This document shows, in pieces, positions 1 through 5,981 of a DNA stretch of 10,066 nt. The DNA is from an uncultured Peptococcaceae bacterium (GTDB lineage: Bacteria > Bacillota > Peptococcia > Peptococcales > Peptococcaceae). The stretch lies in the NCBI GenBank assembly GCA_958451915.1, contig CAUDRX010000076.1, forward strand, positions 1-10,066. Direction: 5' to 3'. The position numbers and the translations under genes were made by a program. The notes under the pieces were generated by a model. It was not told the origin of the DNA, made no database searches, and saw nothing but the letters and a program-made list of their open reading frames with translations. The stretch's first letter is position 1. Every line of letters begins with the position of its first letter.

Positions 1-53
1 TTCTAAAAGATATTTTTGTTATTTACCCTATCTACTTGACAGGGGGCAGTTCA
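1..53. mobile_element. Terminal end of a probable IS3-family insertion sequence, rest outside window
   Basis: Read on the minus strand from position 53, the sequence begins TGAACTGCCCCCTGTCAAG and runs into AGTAGATAGGG. It starts with TG (CA on the plus strand). This layout, TGAACTG followed by a C run and then GTCAAGTAGA, resembles the terminal inverted repeats I recall from IS3-family elements of Firmicutes. The GC-poor bases at 1-30 would be the subterminal part of the element. No transposase coding is visible because the window ends here. The plus strand carries TTGACA at 36-41, pointing outward. That would fit the right end of an element whose circle-junction promoter takes its -35 box from the right repeat. 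The other end and the target duplication cannot be seen, so the assignment rests on recall of end sequences. Confidence 0.45.
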
Positions 54-96
54 TTTGACGGGCGTGTCTGTTCTCTGATCGGTGTGCGCTTTTCTG

Positions 97-113
97 TTCC
101 TGCGCCGCAGGAA
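97..113. repeat. Short perfect inverted repeat downstream of the kinase-like gene
   Basis: Seven bases, TTCCTGC, are mirrored around a three-base loop. This is the only notable structure between the putative IS end and the stop codon of the kinase-like gene. On the minus strand it is followed by CAGAAAAG and not by a T run, so it is not a standard intrinsic terminator, although it could protect the 3' end of the message. Confidence 0.35.
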
Positions 114-138
114 GGCTTGTGCAGATGGCTGCTTGCGT

Positions 139-771
139 TCAGCGCAGTTTTTCGCTGCTGGCGAAATAAGTGCGCACATAGTCTGCCAAAGCTGGCACGA
201 TGTCGGCGACGATGACGGGACCGGTGTTGACGCAGAGGTCATAACCGCGGCGGTCGCCCCAGTCGTAAGGACCGAGGATGCCGTGGGTCTTGGCGCGGGC
301 TTTGTCGATCTGACGGATCTTCTTCTCGTATTCTTTGTTGGTCATGTGAACGCCTTCTTTTTCACGCCGGCGGCAGCGATCGATGCGGGCGGGCATGTCG
401 GCGTAGACAAAGATGCGCAGCAGGTTTTCCTCGCGCAGGATGACGTCGGCGTTGCGCCCGACGATGACACAGTCGCGCTCGGCGGCGAGACGTTTGATGA
501 GGGCGGTCTGCTTTTGCAGGAGGGCGGTGGACTGCTCGGCAACGTAGTTGGGAATCACGGAGAAGGTCTGTCCGATGGTGATCGGGAAGAGCGAAGACTG
601 GGTGCCGCGTTCGAGGGTCTGCTCGAGGTAGTTCTCGTCAAGCTCGGTCTCTTCGGCGAGCATGGTGAGGATCTCGCGGTCGTAATAGGCAAAACCGAGG
701 GCATCGGCGAGGCGTTTGCCGAGCTCGCGGCCGCCGCTGCCAAATTCACGGCTGATGGTGATGATCTTCAT
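139..771 (-). CDS. Cytidylate kinase-like family protein
   Basis: This 210-residue protein matches the cytidylate kinase-like family in size and layout. It opens with a nucleotide-binding loop, SREF followed by GSGGRELGK at residues 11-19. It has the VIVGRNADVIL segment at about 102-112, a short strand FVYADMPARIDR at 121-132, an Arg/Lys-rich lid region (RCRRREKEG, 132-140) and the late YDLCVNTG motif at 177-184. Family members are soluble and P-loop-like; a genuine CMP kinase function is not shown for many of them, so the physiological substrate stays open. The ATG start is well supported: AAAGGAGG sits at 780-787 with eight bases of spacing. The gene has its own -10 box after the terminator of the upstream antiporter gene, so it is probably transcribed alone. 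It is unlikely to be the housekeeping cmk, whose sequence pattern differs. Confidence 0.85.
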   Translation of the reverse strand: MKIITISREFGSGGRELGKRLADALGFAYYDREILTMLAEETELDENYLEQTLERGTQSSLFPITIGQTFSVIPNYVAEQSTALLQKQTALIKRLAAERDCVIVGRNADVILREENLLRIFVYADMPARIDRCRRREKEGVHMTNKEYEKKIRQIDKARAKTHGILGPYDWGDRRGYDLCVNTGPVIVADIVPALADYVRTYFASSEKLR

Positions 772-779
772 GGGTCATT

Positions 780-812
780 CCTCCTTTGGAATGTTTTCTT
801 TCCTATATTATA
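780..812 (-). promoter_or_regulatory. Promoter -10 box and ribosome binding site of the kinase-like gene
   Basis: A perfect TATAAT reads on the minus strand at 812-807, between the antiporter terminator (829-855) and the kinase-like start. No good -35 hexamer stands at 16-18 bases upstream, where the sequence is the T run of the preceding terminator. AAAGGAGG at 787-780 is the ribosome binding site. The predicted untranslated leader is about 30 bases. Confidence 0.6.
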
Positions 813-828
813 CATGAAGCGCGCAGAG

Positions 829-855
829 AAAAAAAGGACCCGCGCATGCGGGCCC
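829..855 (-). terminator. Rho-independent terminator of antiporter gene 1
   Basis: On the minus strand GGGCCCGC pairs with GCGGGTCC (one G-U pair) around a four-base loop and is followed by seven T. It begins 12 bases after the stop codon at 867, so it ends the antiporter transcript before the kinase-like promoter. Confidence 0.9.
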
Positions 856-866
856 TGGCATCCAGG

Positions 867-2531
867 TCAGTGGGTCGGTGCTGACGGATGATGGTGAGAT
901 TTGTAGAAGTGCCAGTTGTGCAGCGCTTCTTCGGTGTAGTTGATAAGGAGCTTGTCGCCGACCTGCAGGCTGGTGCTGCCGTCCGGAATGATATAGTCGC
1001 CGTCACGCTGGATGAGCACGATGAGGGAATTCGGCCGGTGCGGAAGATCGGCGAGGGTCATCTGCGGCACATAGTCGTCTTCTTCGATGACCTTTTCTGC
1101 AAGGGTAATGTCTGGCGCGCTGCCTTCCTGGAGGGCGCAGAGGATGAGGGTGTCGCCCTCGCTGAGAACGGTATCGCCCTTTGGGATCATCTGCGTGCCG
1201 TCCCGGCAGAGGTTGACGAGGATGGCGCCTGGCGGCAGGGTGATGTCGCGCACACGCTGCCCGATCCACTGGTGGCCGGGTTCGATCTCAAACTGGATGA
1301 AGTTGACCGGGGTTTCGTCGACATAGTCGGTGAAGGTCTTAAAAACGTTGCCTTCTTCGTCGATCATGCTGAGTTTCTTCGAGACAAACGGCAGGAGCGA
1401 TCCCTGCACCGCGATGGAAAAGAGCACCACGACGAAAACGATGTGAAAGAGGTCGTTCTCCATCTGGGTCGGCGCCAATACCGCCATGATCGCGAACACG
1501 ATCGACGCCGCCCCGCGCAAGCCCGCAAAGGAGACCAGCACACGCCGCACCACGCTGCCGCCAAACGGCGCCATCAGGAGAAAGACCACCAATGGCCGCG
1601 CCACCAGCGTGAGAAAGAGCGCGATCAGAAGCGATGGCAGGAGCACTTCGCGCATGTGGGACGGAAACGAGAGCAGCCCCAGGAGAAAGAAGAGGATCGC
1701 CTGCATGATCGCCGTGACCCCGTCAAAAAACGGCACCAGCGCGCCTTTGTCGGGATGTGGGCTGTTGCCGAGCACGATGCCGACGATGTAGACACTGAGC
1801 AGGCCGTTGCCATCTGCGAGCATTGGCAGTCCGTAGCCAAAGAGCGCCACAGCAAAGATGAAGATCATCTCCGTATCGGCGCCGTCAAACGGCGCATGCG
1901 ACAGCACCCAGCGCGCTGCCAGCCCGATGCCGAAGCCAAAGATCAGGCCAAACGCCAGCTGTTTGATGAGCAAAAAGCTCACTTCGCCGACAGAGATGCC
2001 GGCCTGCATCGCCGCCAGGAGCACGACACAGAGCATATAGGCAAAGGGGTCATTGGACCCGCTCTCGACTTCCAGGAGGGAGTCGGTGTTCTCTTTAAGG
2101 GCGAGATTGCGCGAGCGCAGGATCGAAAAGACCGACGCCGCGTCTGTGGAAGAGAGCAGCGCCCCGCAGAGCAGCCCTTCCAATAGCGGCATCCCCAGCA
2201 CCAGATAGCAGAACAGGCCCACGGCGCCCGCTGTGGCGATGGTGCCAAGGCTTGAGAGCACGATCGAAACAACCGCCACCGGCTTAGCCGCTTTCCAGCT
2301 GGTACCGAAGCCGCCGTAAAACATGATGATCGCCAACGCCACCATACTCAGCTTTTCGGCGAAAGCATAGTCGTCGAAGGGGATATTGAAAAGCCCGTCA
2401 GAGCCAAAGACCATCCCCAGCACGATGAACAAGAGCAGCGCCGGCACGCCGACCTTCTGCGAGATGCGTTTGAGGACGGTGCAGGCTGAAAGGACAATGG
2501 CCCCCAGTAAAATGAGCGCTGTCATGGACAA
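867..2531 (-). CDS. NhaP/CvrA-type potassium(sodium)/proton antiporter with TrkA_C domains (paralog 1)
   Basis: The 554-residue protein has an N-terminal CPA1 sodium/hydrogen exchanger domain of about 380 residues with many hydrophobic helices. It carries the electroneutral-type Asn-Asp pair at N160-D161 (ESGSNDPFAYM) and the discontinuous-helix STDA motif near T129-D130. The cytoplasmic C-terminus holds one clear TrkA_C-like domain at about 411-470 (FIQFEIEPGH to LILCALQ) and a second similar unit at about 491-531 (LIVLIQRDGDYIIPDGS). This layout is typical of NhaP2/CvrA-like antiporters that expel K+ or Na+ in exchange for protons; the ion preference cannot be read here. I chose the TTG at 2531 because AAGGAGG (2546-2540) lies eight bases upstream. 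An in-frame ATG at 2525 has 14-base spacing, and the ATG at 2564 lies upstream of the ribosome site. The next gene upstream is a close paralog, but a terminator and a promoter separate them. Confidence 0.88.
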   Translation of the reverse strand: MSMTALILLGAIVLSACTVLKRISQKVGVPALLLFIVLGMVFGSDGLFNIPFDDYAFAEKLSMVALAIIMFYGGFGTSWKAAKPVAVVSIVLSSLGTIATAGAVGLFCYLVLGMPLLEGLLCGALLSSTDAASVFSILRSRNLALKENTDSLLEVESGSNDPFAYMLCVVLLAAMQAGISVGEVSFLLIKQLAFGLIFGFGIGLAARWVLSHAPFDGADTEMIFIFAVALFGYGLPMLADGNGLLSVYIVGIVLGNSPHPDKGALVPFFDGVTAIMQAILFFLLGLLSFPSHMREVLLPSLLIALFLTLVARPLVVFLLMAPFGGSVVRRVLVSFAGLRGAASIVFAIMAVLAPTQMENDLFHIVFVVVLFSIAVQGSLLPFVSKKLSMIDEEGNVFKTFTDYVDETPVNFIQFEIEPGHQWIGQRVRDITLPPGAILVNLCRDGTQMIPKGDTVLSEGDTLILCALQEGSAPDITLAEKVIEEDDYVPQMTLADLPHRPNSLIVLIQRDGDYIIPDGSTSLQVGDKLLINYTEEALHNWHFYKSHHHPSAPTH

Positions 2532-2539
2532 GATGCATT

Positions 2540-2546
2540 CCTCCTT
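2540..2546 (-). promoter_or_regulatory. Ribosome binding site that selects a TTG start
   Basis: AAGGAGG lies inside the longest open reading frame, so initiation at the ATG at 2564 is unlikely. It is eight bases from TTG at 2531 and fourteen from ATG at 2525. The TTG is favoured, and the ATG would shorten the protein by only two residues. Confidence 0.7.
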
Positions 2547-2587
2547 ATCGGGATCGTGCGGCATTTGCCGCGAAAACGTAGTAATCT

Positions 2588-2617
2588 ATTATACCATGAC
2601 AATGTGCCAGATGCCAC
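2588..2617 (-). promoter_or_regulatory. Promoter of antiporter gene 1
   Basis: A perfect TATAAT at 2593-2588 is preceded, 18 bases upstream, by GTGGCA (2617-2612), which matches four of six consensus -35 bases. The leader of about 50 bases can form a small hairpin, GCGGC-aaat-GCCGC, just before the ribosome site. The promoter lies downstream of the terminator of paralog 2, so this gene has its own control. Confidence 0.65.
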
Positions 2618-2646
2618 CGATCAGCCGCCTTCCGGCCGCTTCGCAG

Positions 2647-2674
2647 AAAAAAAACAGCAACCCGAAGGCTGCTG
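2647..2674 (-). terminator. Rho-independent terminator of antiporter gene 2
   Basis: CAGCAGCC pairs with GGTTGCTG (one G-U pair) across a TTCG tetraloop and is followed by eight T on the minus strand. It starts eight bases after the stop codon at 2682. Confidence 0.92.
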
Positions 2675-2681
2675 CAAAAAC

Positions 2682-4331
2682 TCAGCCCGCGCTGCCGATC
2701 GCATGGTCGGCGGGGTGGGCGTTCTTATTGTAGGTGATGAGGAGCTTATCGCCAACCTCCAGCGTGGTGCTGCCGTCCGGGATGATGTAGTCGTGGTCAC
2801 GCTGGATGAGCACGATGAGGGCATTCGGCTTGTGCGGAAGATCGGCCAGGGTCATATGCGGCACAAAATCTTCCGACTCGATCTCGCGCTCCACAAGGGA
2901 GAGGTTTGGCGTGTCGCCTTCCTCCAGCGCGCAGAGCACCAGCACATCGCCCGTTTCGAGCACGGTGCGGCCCTTCGGCACCATTTCTTCCTCGCCGCGG
3001 CGCAGGCTCACCAGGATCGAGCCCGGCGGCAGGGTGATATCCATGACCTGCTTGCCGACCCAGTCGTGGCCCGCATCGATGCGGAACTGGATGAAGTTGA
3101 CCGGGGTCTCGTCGACATAGTCGGTGAAGGTCTTGAAGACATTGCCCCCCTCTTCGATCATATCAAGCTTCTTCGACACAAACGGCAGGAGCGACCCCTG
3201 CACCGCGATCGAAAAGATGACCACGAGAAAGACGATGTGAAAGAGGTCGTTCTCCATCGTGACCGGATGGATCACCGCAATGATCGCAAACACCACCGAC
3301 GCCGCCCCGCGCAAGCCCGCAAAGGAGACCAGCACACGCCGCGCCAGACTGCCGCCAAACGGCGCCATCAAAAGGAACGTCGCTGCAGGCCGCGCCACAA
3401 AGGTGAGAAAGAGCGCGATCAAAAGCGACGGCAGGAGCACCTCTTTCATCTGCGACGGGAAGGAGAGCAGCCCCAAAAGGAAAAAGAGCGCCGAATCGAG
3501 GATCCCCGTGACCCCGTCAAAAAACGGCACGATCGACTTGCGCTCCGGCAGGTCGCAGTTGCCGACCAAAAGCCCCACGATATAGACACTGAGAAAACCC
3601 GTGCCGCCCAGCGCCTGCGGCACCGCATAGCCCGCCAGCGCCACAGCCACGATGAAGATCGTCACCGACTCCGAAGATTCGAACGGATCGCGCAGGAGCA
3701 CCCAGCGCGACAGCGCCCCGATGCCAAACCCGAACGCCAGACCGATCAAAAGCTCTTTGGCAAACATCACACCGATCGCCCCCGCCGTGATGCCCGACTC
3801 CATCGCCGCCAGAAGGATCACCGTGAGCATATAGGCAAAGGGGTCGTTGGACCCGCTCTCGAGCTCCAAAAGCGAGGACGTGTTCTCTTTGAGGGCCAGG
3901 TTGCGCGAGCGCAGGATCGAGAACACCGCCGCCGCGTCCGTCGAAGAGAGCAGCGCCCCGCAGAGCATCCCTTCCAAAAGCGGCATCCCCAGCACCAGAT
4001 AGCAAAATGCCCCGACCAGCGCCGCTGTCAGGATCGTGCCCACGCTCGAGAGCAGGATCGAGACCGCCGCCACCGGCCTGGCGACCTTCCAGTTCGTCCC
4101 GAAGCCGCCGTAAAACATGATGATCGCCAGCGCAGCCGTGCTCACCGTCTCCGCCAGATGGTAATCCGAAAACTCGATCTTCAGGAGCCCATCCGAGCCA
4201 AAGACCATCCCCAGCACGATGAACGCCAAAAGCGACGGGATCCCGATCCGCAGACTGATCTTTTTCAGCACCGTGCAGACAAAGAGCACCAGCGCCGCAA
4301 ACATAAACATCATTGGTAAGCTTGATCCCAT
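2682..4331 (-). CDS. NhaP/CvrA-type potassium(sodium)/proton antiporter with TrkA_C domains (paralog 2)
   Basis: This 549-residue protein has the same layout as its downstream neighbour. It has a CPA1 exchanger domain with STDA at T131-D132 and the Asn-Asp pair N162-D163, then a TrkA_C-like domain at about 413-472 and a second unit at about 493-533. A hand alignment of the C-terminal 137 residues of the two paralogs gives 96 identities (70%), with no gaps. The membrane parts look similarly close. The start is the ATG at 4331, preceded by AAAAGGAG; a longer frame to 4361 has no comparable ribosome site. TrkA_C/RCK_C domains in Gram-positive K+ transporters often bind c-di-AMP or other nucleotides, so ligand gating is plausible but not visible. 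The pair most likely arose by tandem duplication and then diverged in expression or ion preference. Confidence 0.88.
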   Translation of the reverse strand: MGSSLPMMFMFAALVLFVCTVLKKISLRIGIPSLLAFIVLGMVFGSDGLLKIEFSDYHLAETVSTAALAIIMFYGGFGTNWKVARPVAAVSILLSSVGTILTAALVGAFCYLVLGMPLLEGMLCGALLSSTDAAAVFSILRSRNLALKENTSSLLELESGSNDPFAYMLTVILLAAMESGITAGAIGVMFAKELLIGLAFGFGIGALSRWVLLRDPFESSESVTIFIVAVALAGYAVPQALGGTGFLSVYIVGLLVGNCDLPERKSIVPFFDGVTGILDSALFFLLGLLSFPSQMKEVLLPSLLIALFLTFVARPAATFLLMAPFGGSLARRVLVSFAGLRGAASVVFAIIAVIHPVTMENDLFHIVFLVVIFSIAVQGSLLPFVSKKLDMIEEGGNVFKTFTDYVDETPVNFIQFRIDAGHDWVGKQVMDITLPPGSILVSLRRGEEEMVPKGRTVLETGDVLVLCALEEGDTPNLSLVEREIESEDFVPHMTLADLPHKPNALIVLIQRDHDYIIPDGSTTLEVGDKLLITYNKNAHPADHAIGSAG

Positions 4332-4402
4332 GATCGTGTCTCCTTTTCCATGATCTGGCACACGCCGCCTGCGGCCGCGCCTGCCGTTGGTTCGTACCTG
4401 TT

Positions 4403-4411
4403 ATTATAGCA
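4403..4411 (-). promoter_or_regulatory. Extended -10 promoter of antiporter gene 2
   Basis: TGCTATAAT reads at 4411-4403 on the minus strand, an extended -10 element, which explains the lack of a good -35 box. It follows the MFS gene terminator (4442-4476). The leader to the ATG at 4331 is about 65 bases, GC-rich, and contains the palindrome GCGGCCGC. It is too short for a known c-di-AMP riboswitch. Confidence 0.65.
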
Positions 4412-4441
4412 CAATGCCGCCGCAGCCCGCCACCTCTGCAT

Positions 4442-4476
4442 AAAAAAACGGCGCCCCCGCATATGCGGGAACGCCG
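4442..4476 (-). terminator. Rho-independent terminator of the MFS gene
   Basis: A 12-base-pair stem (CGGCGTTCCCGC with GCGGGGGCGCCG, two G-U pairs) closes an ATAT loop and is followed by seven T on the minus strand. It begins six bases after the MFS stop codon. Confidence 0.93.
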
Positions 4477-4482
4477 GCGCGC

Positions 4483-5688
4483 TCAGGCGCTGAGATTGTC
4501 GATGCCCTTCAGGGTGCTGCCGCTTCGCCTGCCGTAAGCCAGCACCACCACCCAGAGAATACAGGCCACGATCGAGAAGACGACCATAAGCGCCGCCAGC
4601 CCATGCACATAGTTCGTGCTGAGGACCGGTGCCAGGACCATGCCCAGACTGCCCAGGACCGTATTGACAAAGTTGATCAGCGACGAAGCCGAGCCCGTGT
4701 CCTTGTCCTGCTGGTTCAGCAGCACCGCCGTGCTCATCGGGCGCAGGAGGCTCTCTGTGATCGTAAACGGCAGGAAGCAGAGCATGAACGCCAGTGGCAG
4801 CATCGAACCGAAAACAAAGAGCAGCACACCGCAGATCACCGACACAATGATGCAGATGTTCATGAGCTGGCGGGGCGTCAGATGCCGCGAGAGCTTCACA
4901 TAGAGGATCGGCCCCAGAATGGCCGCCGCCGAGTTGAATGCGAAATAATAACTGTAGCTCGTTTCCGAGAGACCGAAGAAATCGATGTACACATAAGAGC
5001 AGACAGCCACATAGCCCATGTAAGGCGCCGCCAGCATGGCCGCCGCACAGAGAAACAGCGAAAAGGACGGGTTACGCCCGACATCGATCAGAAGCCCCAG
5101 GCTTCCGGCCAGGCTGCCCTGGTAACGCTCCTCCGCCGGCAGGGTCTCTTTGAGAAAGAAGAGCGCCACCGTGCAGACCGCACCCAGCACCGCCAGCACC
5201 GCAAAAGTCGCGCGCCAGCCCGCATGGGTGACGATGAAAGCCCCCGCGATCGGCGCCAGCATCGGCGCGATCACCGCCATCGCCTGCACCACCGCAAGGA
5301 TCGTATTGCGGGAACGGCGGTCGAAGCAGTCCTTGATCATCGCCGTCGAGATCGCCACCATGCAGCCAGCACCCAGTGCCTGCAGCACACGCGCCCCGAT
5401 GAGGAGCCAGATGCTCGTGGCCACCGCGCAGGCCGCGCTGAAGACTGCATAGACCAGCGTACCCGCAAAGAGCAGTTTCCTGCGGCCATATTTGTCCGAG
5501 AGCGGGCCAAAGACAAGCGTCCCCACCGCCATAAAGAAAAAGAACCCGACAAGCGTGAGATTGACCGTCGACTCCGTTGTTTCAAAAGCCGCTGTCATGT
5601 GCGGCACCGCCGGCAGGTACATATCCAGCGACAATGGCACGATCATGTTCATAAATGCGATCAGTGTGATGATGAATTTCTTGTTCAC
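4483..5688 (-). CDS. Bcr/CflA-like multidrug efflux MFS transporter
   Basis: The 401-residue, 12-helix protein belongs to the major facilitator superfamily. The first helix ends in LDMYLPAVPHM (residues 21-31), a hallmark of the Bcr/CflA drug-resistance group. MFS motif A, GPLSDKYGRRKLL, follows at 61-73. Helix 4 has ARVLQALGAGCMVAIS, again as in Bcr/CflA. Such proteins sit in the cytoplasmic membrane and export drugs such as bicyclomycin or chloramphenicol, or small metabolites and amino acids, using the proton gradient; the substrate here is unknown. The start is GTG at 5688, with AAAGG at 5701-5697 and eight bases of spacing. No promoter fits between the terminator at 5722-5769 and this start, so expression must come from read-through of that terminator. 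Confidence 0.88.
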   Translation of the reverse strand: MNKKFIITLIAFMNMIVPLSLDMYLPAVPHMTAAFETTESTVNLTLVGFFFFMAVGTLVFGPLSDKYGRRKLLFAGTLVYAVFSAACAVATSIWLLIGARVLQALGAGCMVAISTAMIKDCFDRRSRNTILAVVQAMAVIAPMLAPIAGAFIVTHAGWRATFAVLAVLGAVCTVALFFLKETLPAEERYQGSLAGSLGLLIDVGRNPSFSLFLCAAAMLAAPYMGYVAVCSYVYIDFFGLSETSYSYYFAFNSAAAILGPILYVKLSRHLTPRQLMNICIIVSVICGVLLFVFGSMLPLAFMLCFLPFTITESLLRPMSTAVLLNQQDKDTGSASSLINFVNTVLGSLGMVLAPVLSTNYVHGLAALMVVFSIVACILWVVVLAYGRRSGSTLKGIDNLSA

Positions 5689-5696
5689 AGATAATA

Positions 5697-5818
5697 CCTT
5701 TCTTTCTCATCGCCGCAAAATAAAAAAGACCGGATAAGATCGCGGCACCACCCGCAGCCTTATCCGGTCCTTAAAGTCATCCATTCCGGCGATTTATGCT
5801 CGCTCGCCAAGCAAGCAT
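5697..5818 (-). promoter_or_regulatory. Structured attenuator leader of the MFS gene, with a T-box-like core
   Basis: The transcript from the promoter at 5823-5851 should begin near 5816. It first forms a hairpin at 5818-5796 (ATGCTTGC, 7-base loop, GCGAGCAT), then a linker, then a strong terminator at 5769-5722, and lastly the ribosome site AAAGG at 5701-5697. The terminator tip on the minus strand, positions 5755-5741, reads GCGGGTGGTGCCGCG. This is close to the T-box core GGGTGGNACCGCG, with G where the T-box has A. A classical T-box leader also has a long Stem I with an AGTGA motif, and the core lies upstream of the terminator stem; neither holds here. Segment 5793-5787 (ATCGCCG) can pair either with the first hairpin loop (5808-5804) or with CGGCGAT at 5715-5709, so alternative folds exist. 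Regulation by attenuation is well supported; the signal is unknown. Confidence 0.6.
5722..5769 (-). terminator. Intrinsic terminator inside the MFS leader
   Basis: On the minus strand GACCGGATAAG pairs perfectly with CTTATCCGGTC. The stem continues after a short internal mismatch into GCGG/CCGC with a GTGGTG loop, and six T follow. It stands between the promoter and the MFS start, so it works either as an attenuator or as the end of a short RNA of about 95 bases. It would also stop read-through from the ATPase gene. Confidence 0.9.
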
Positions 5819-5822
5819 CCCT

Positions 5823-5851
5823 ATCATAGCAGGCATCCCCGCCAATGTCAA
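5823..5851 (-). promoter_or_regulatory. Strong promoter of the MFS leader
   Basis: TTGACA at 5851-5846 and TATGAT at 5828-5823 are separated by exactly 17 bases on the minus strand, with only one deviation from the sigma-70 consensus. It is the best promoter in the window. It lies after the ATPase gene and 135 bases before the MFS start. Confidence 0.85.
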
Positions 5852-5893
5852 GCGCCTTACCGCCACGCGCCGCCCTTTGGCCATGTTTTTGTT

Positions 5894-5981
5894 CCTTTGA
5901 TCCAGTGCCATTTTCAGCTGTTTTTTGCCGCTTTTTCGAAGGAATTTTTGCGTGTTTTTGCCACTTTTTCAAAGGGACTTT
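5894..5981. repeat. 88-bp direct repeat, copy 1 (3' side of the ATPase gene)
   Basis: This stretch aligns without gaps to 7318-7405, with 8 mismatches in 88 by my hand count (about 91%). Its edge overlaps the last two bases of the ATPase stop codon. Read on the minus strand it contains two degenerate units of 32-33 bases, each starting AAA(A)GTCCCTT or a variant and ending GGCAAAAACA-GC. A weaker third part follows. No coding function is likely. Confidence 0.85.

Noticed and set aside
97..113. Intrinsic terminator of the kinase-like gene
   Set aside because: The hairpin is perfect but no T run follows it on the minus strand.
888..2186. Long plus-strand open frame opposite antiporter gene 1
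   Set aside because: It is antisense to a well-supported gene, very rich in Arg, His, Asp and Gln, without a ribosome site. High GC and the codon bias of the sense gene explain it.
2556..4319. 587-codon plus-strand frame opposite antiporter gene 2
   Set aside because: Same composition as the shadow of paralog 1 and similar to it only because the sense genes are paralogs. No start signal.
4332..4402. c-di-AMP or other riboswitch ahead of antiporter gene 2
   Set aside because: The leader is only about 65 bases, with no terminator and no recognisable aptamer.
4603..5694. 363-codon plus-strand frame opposite the MFS gene
   Set aside because: Low-complexity Arg/His/Gln-rich shadow of the membrane protein; no ribosome site.
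5697..5818. Canonical T-box riboswitch
   Set aside because: No long Stem I, no AGTGA motif, and the core-like sequence is inside the terminator loop region, not in a separate antiterminator. Only a T-box-like resemblance is claimed.
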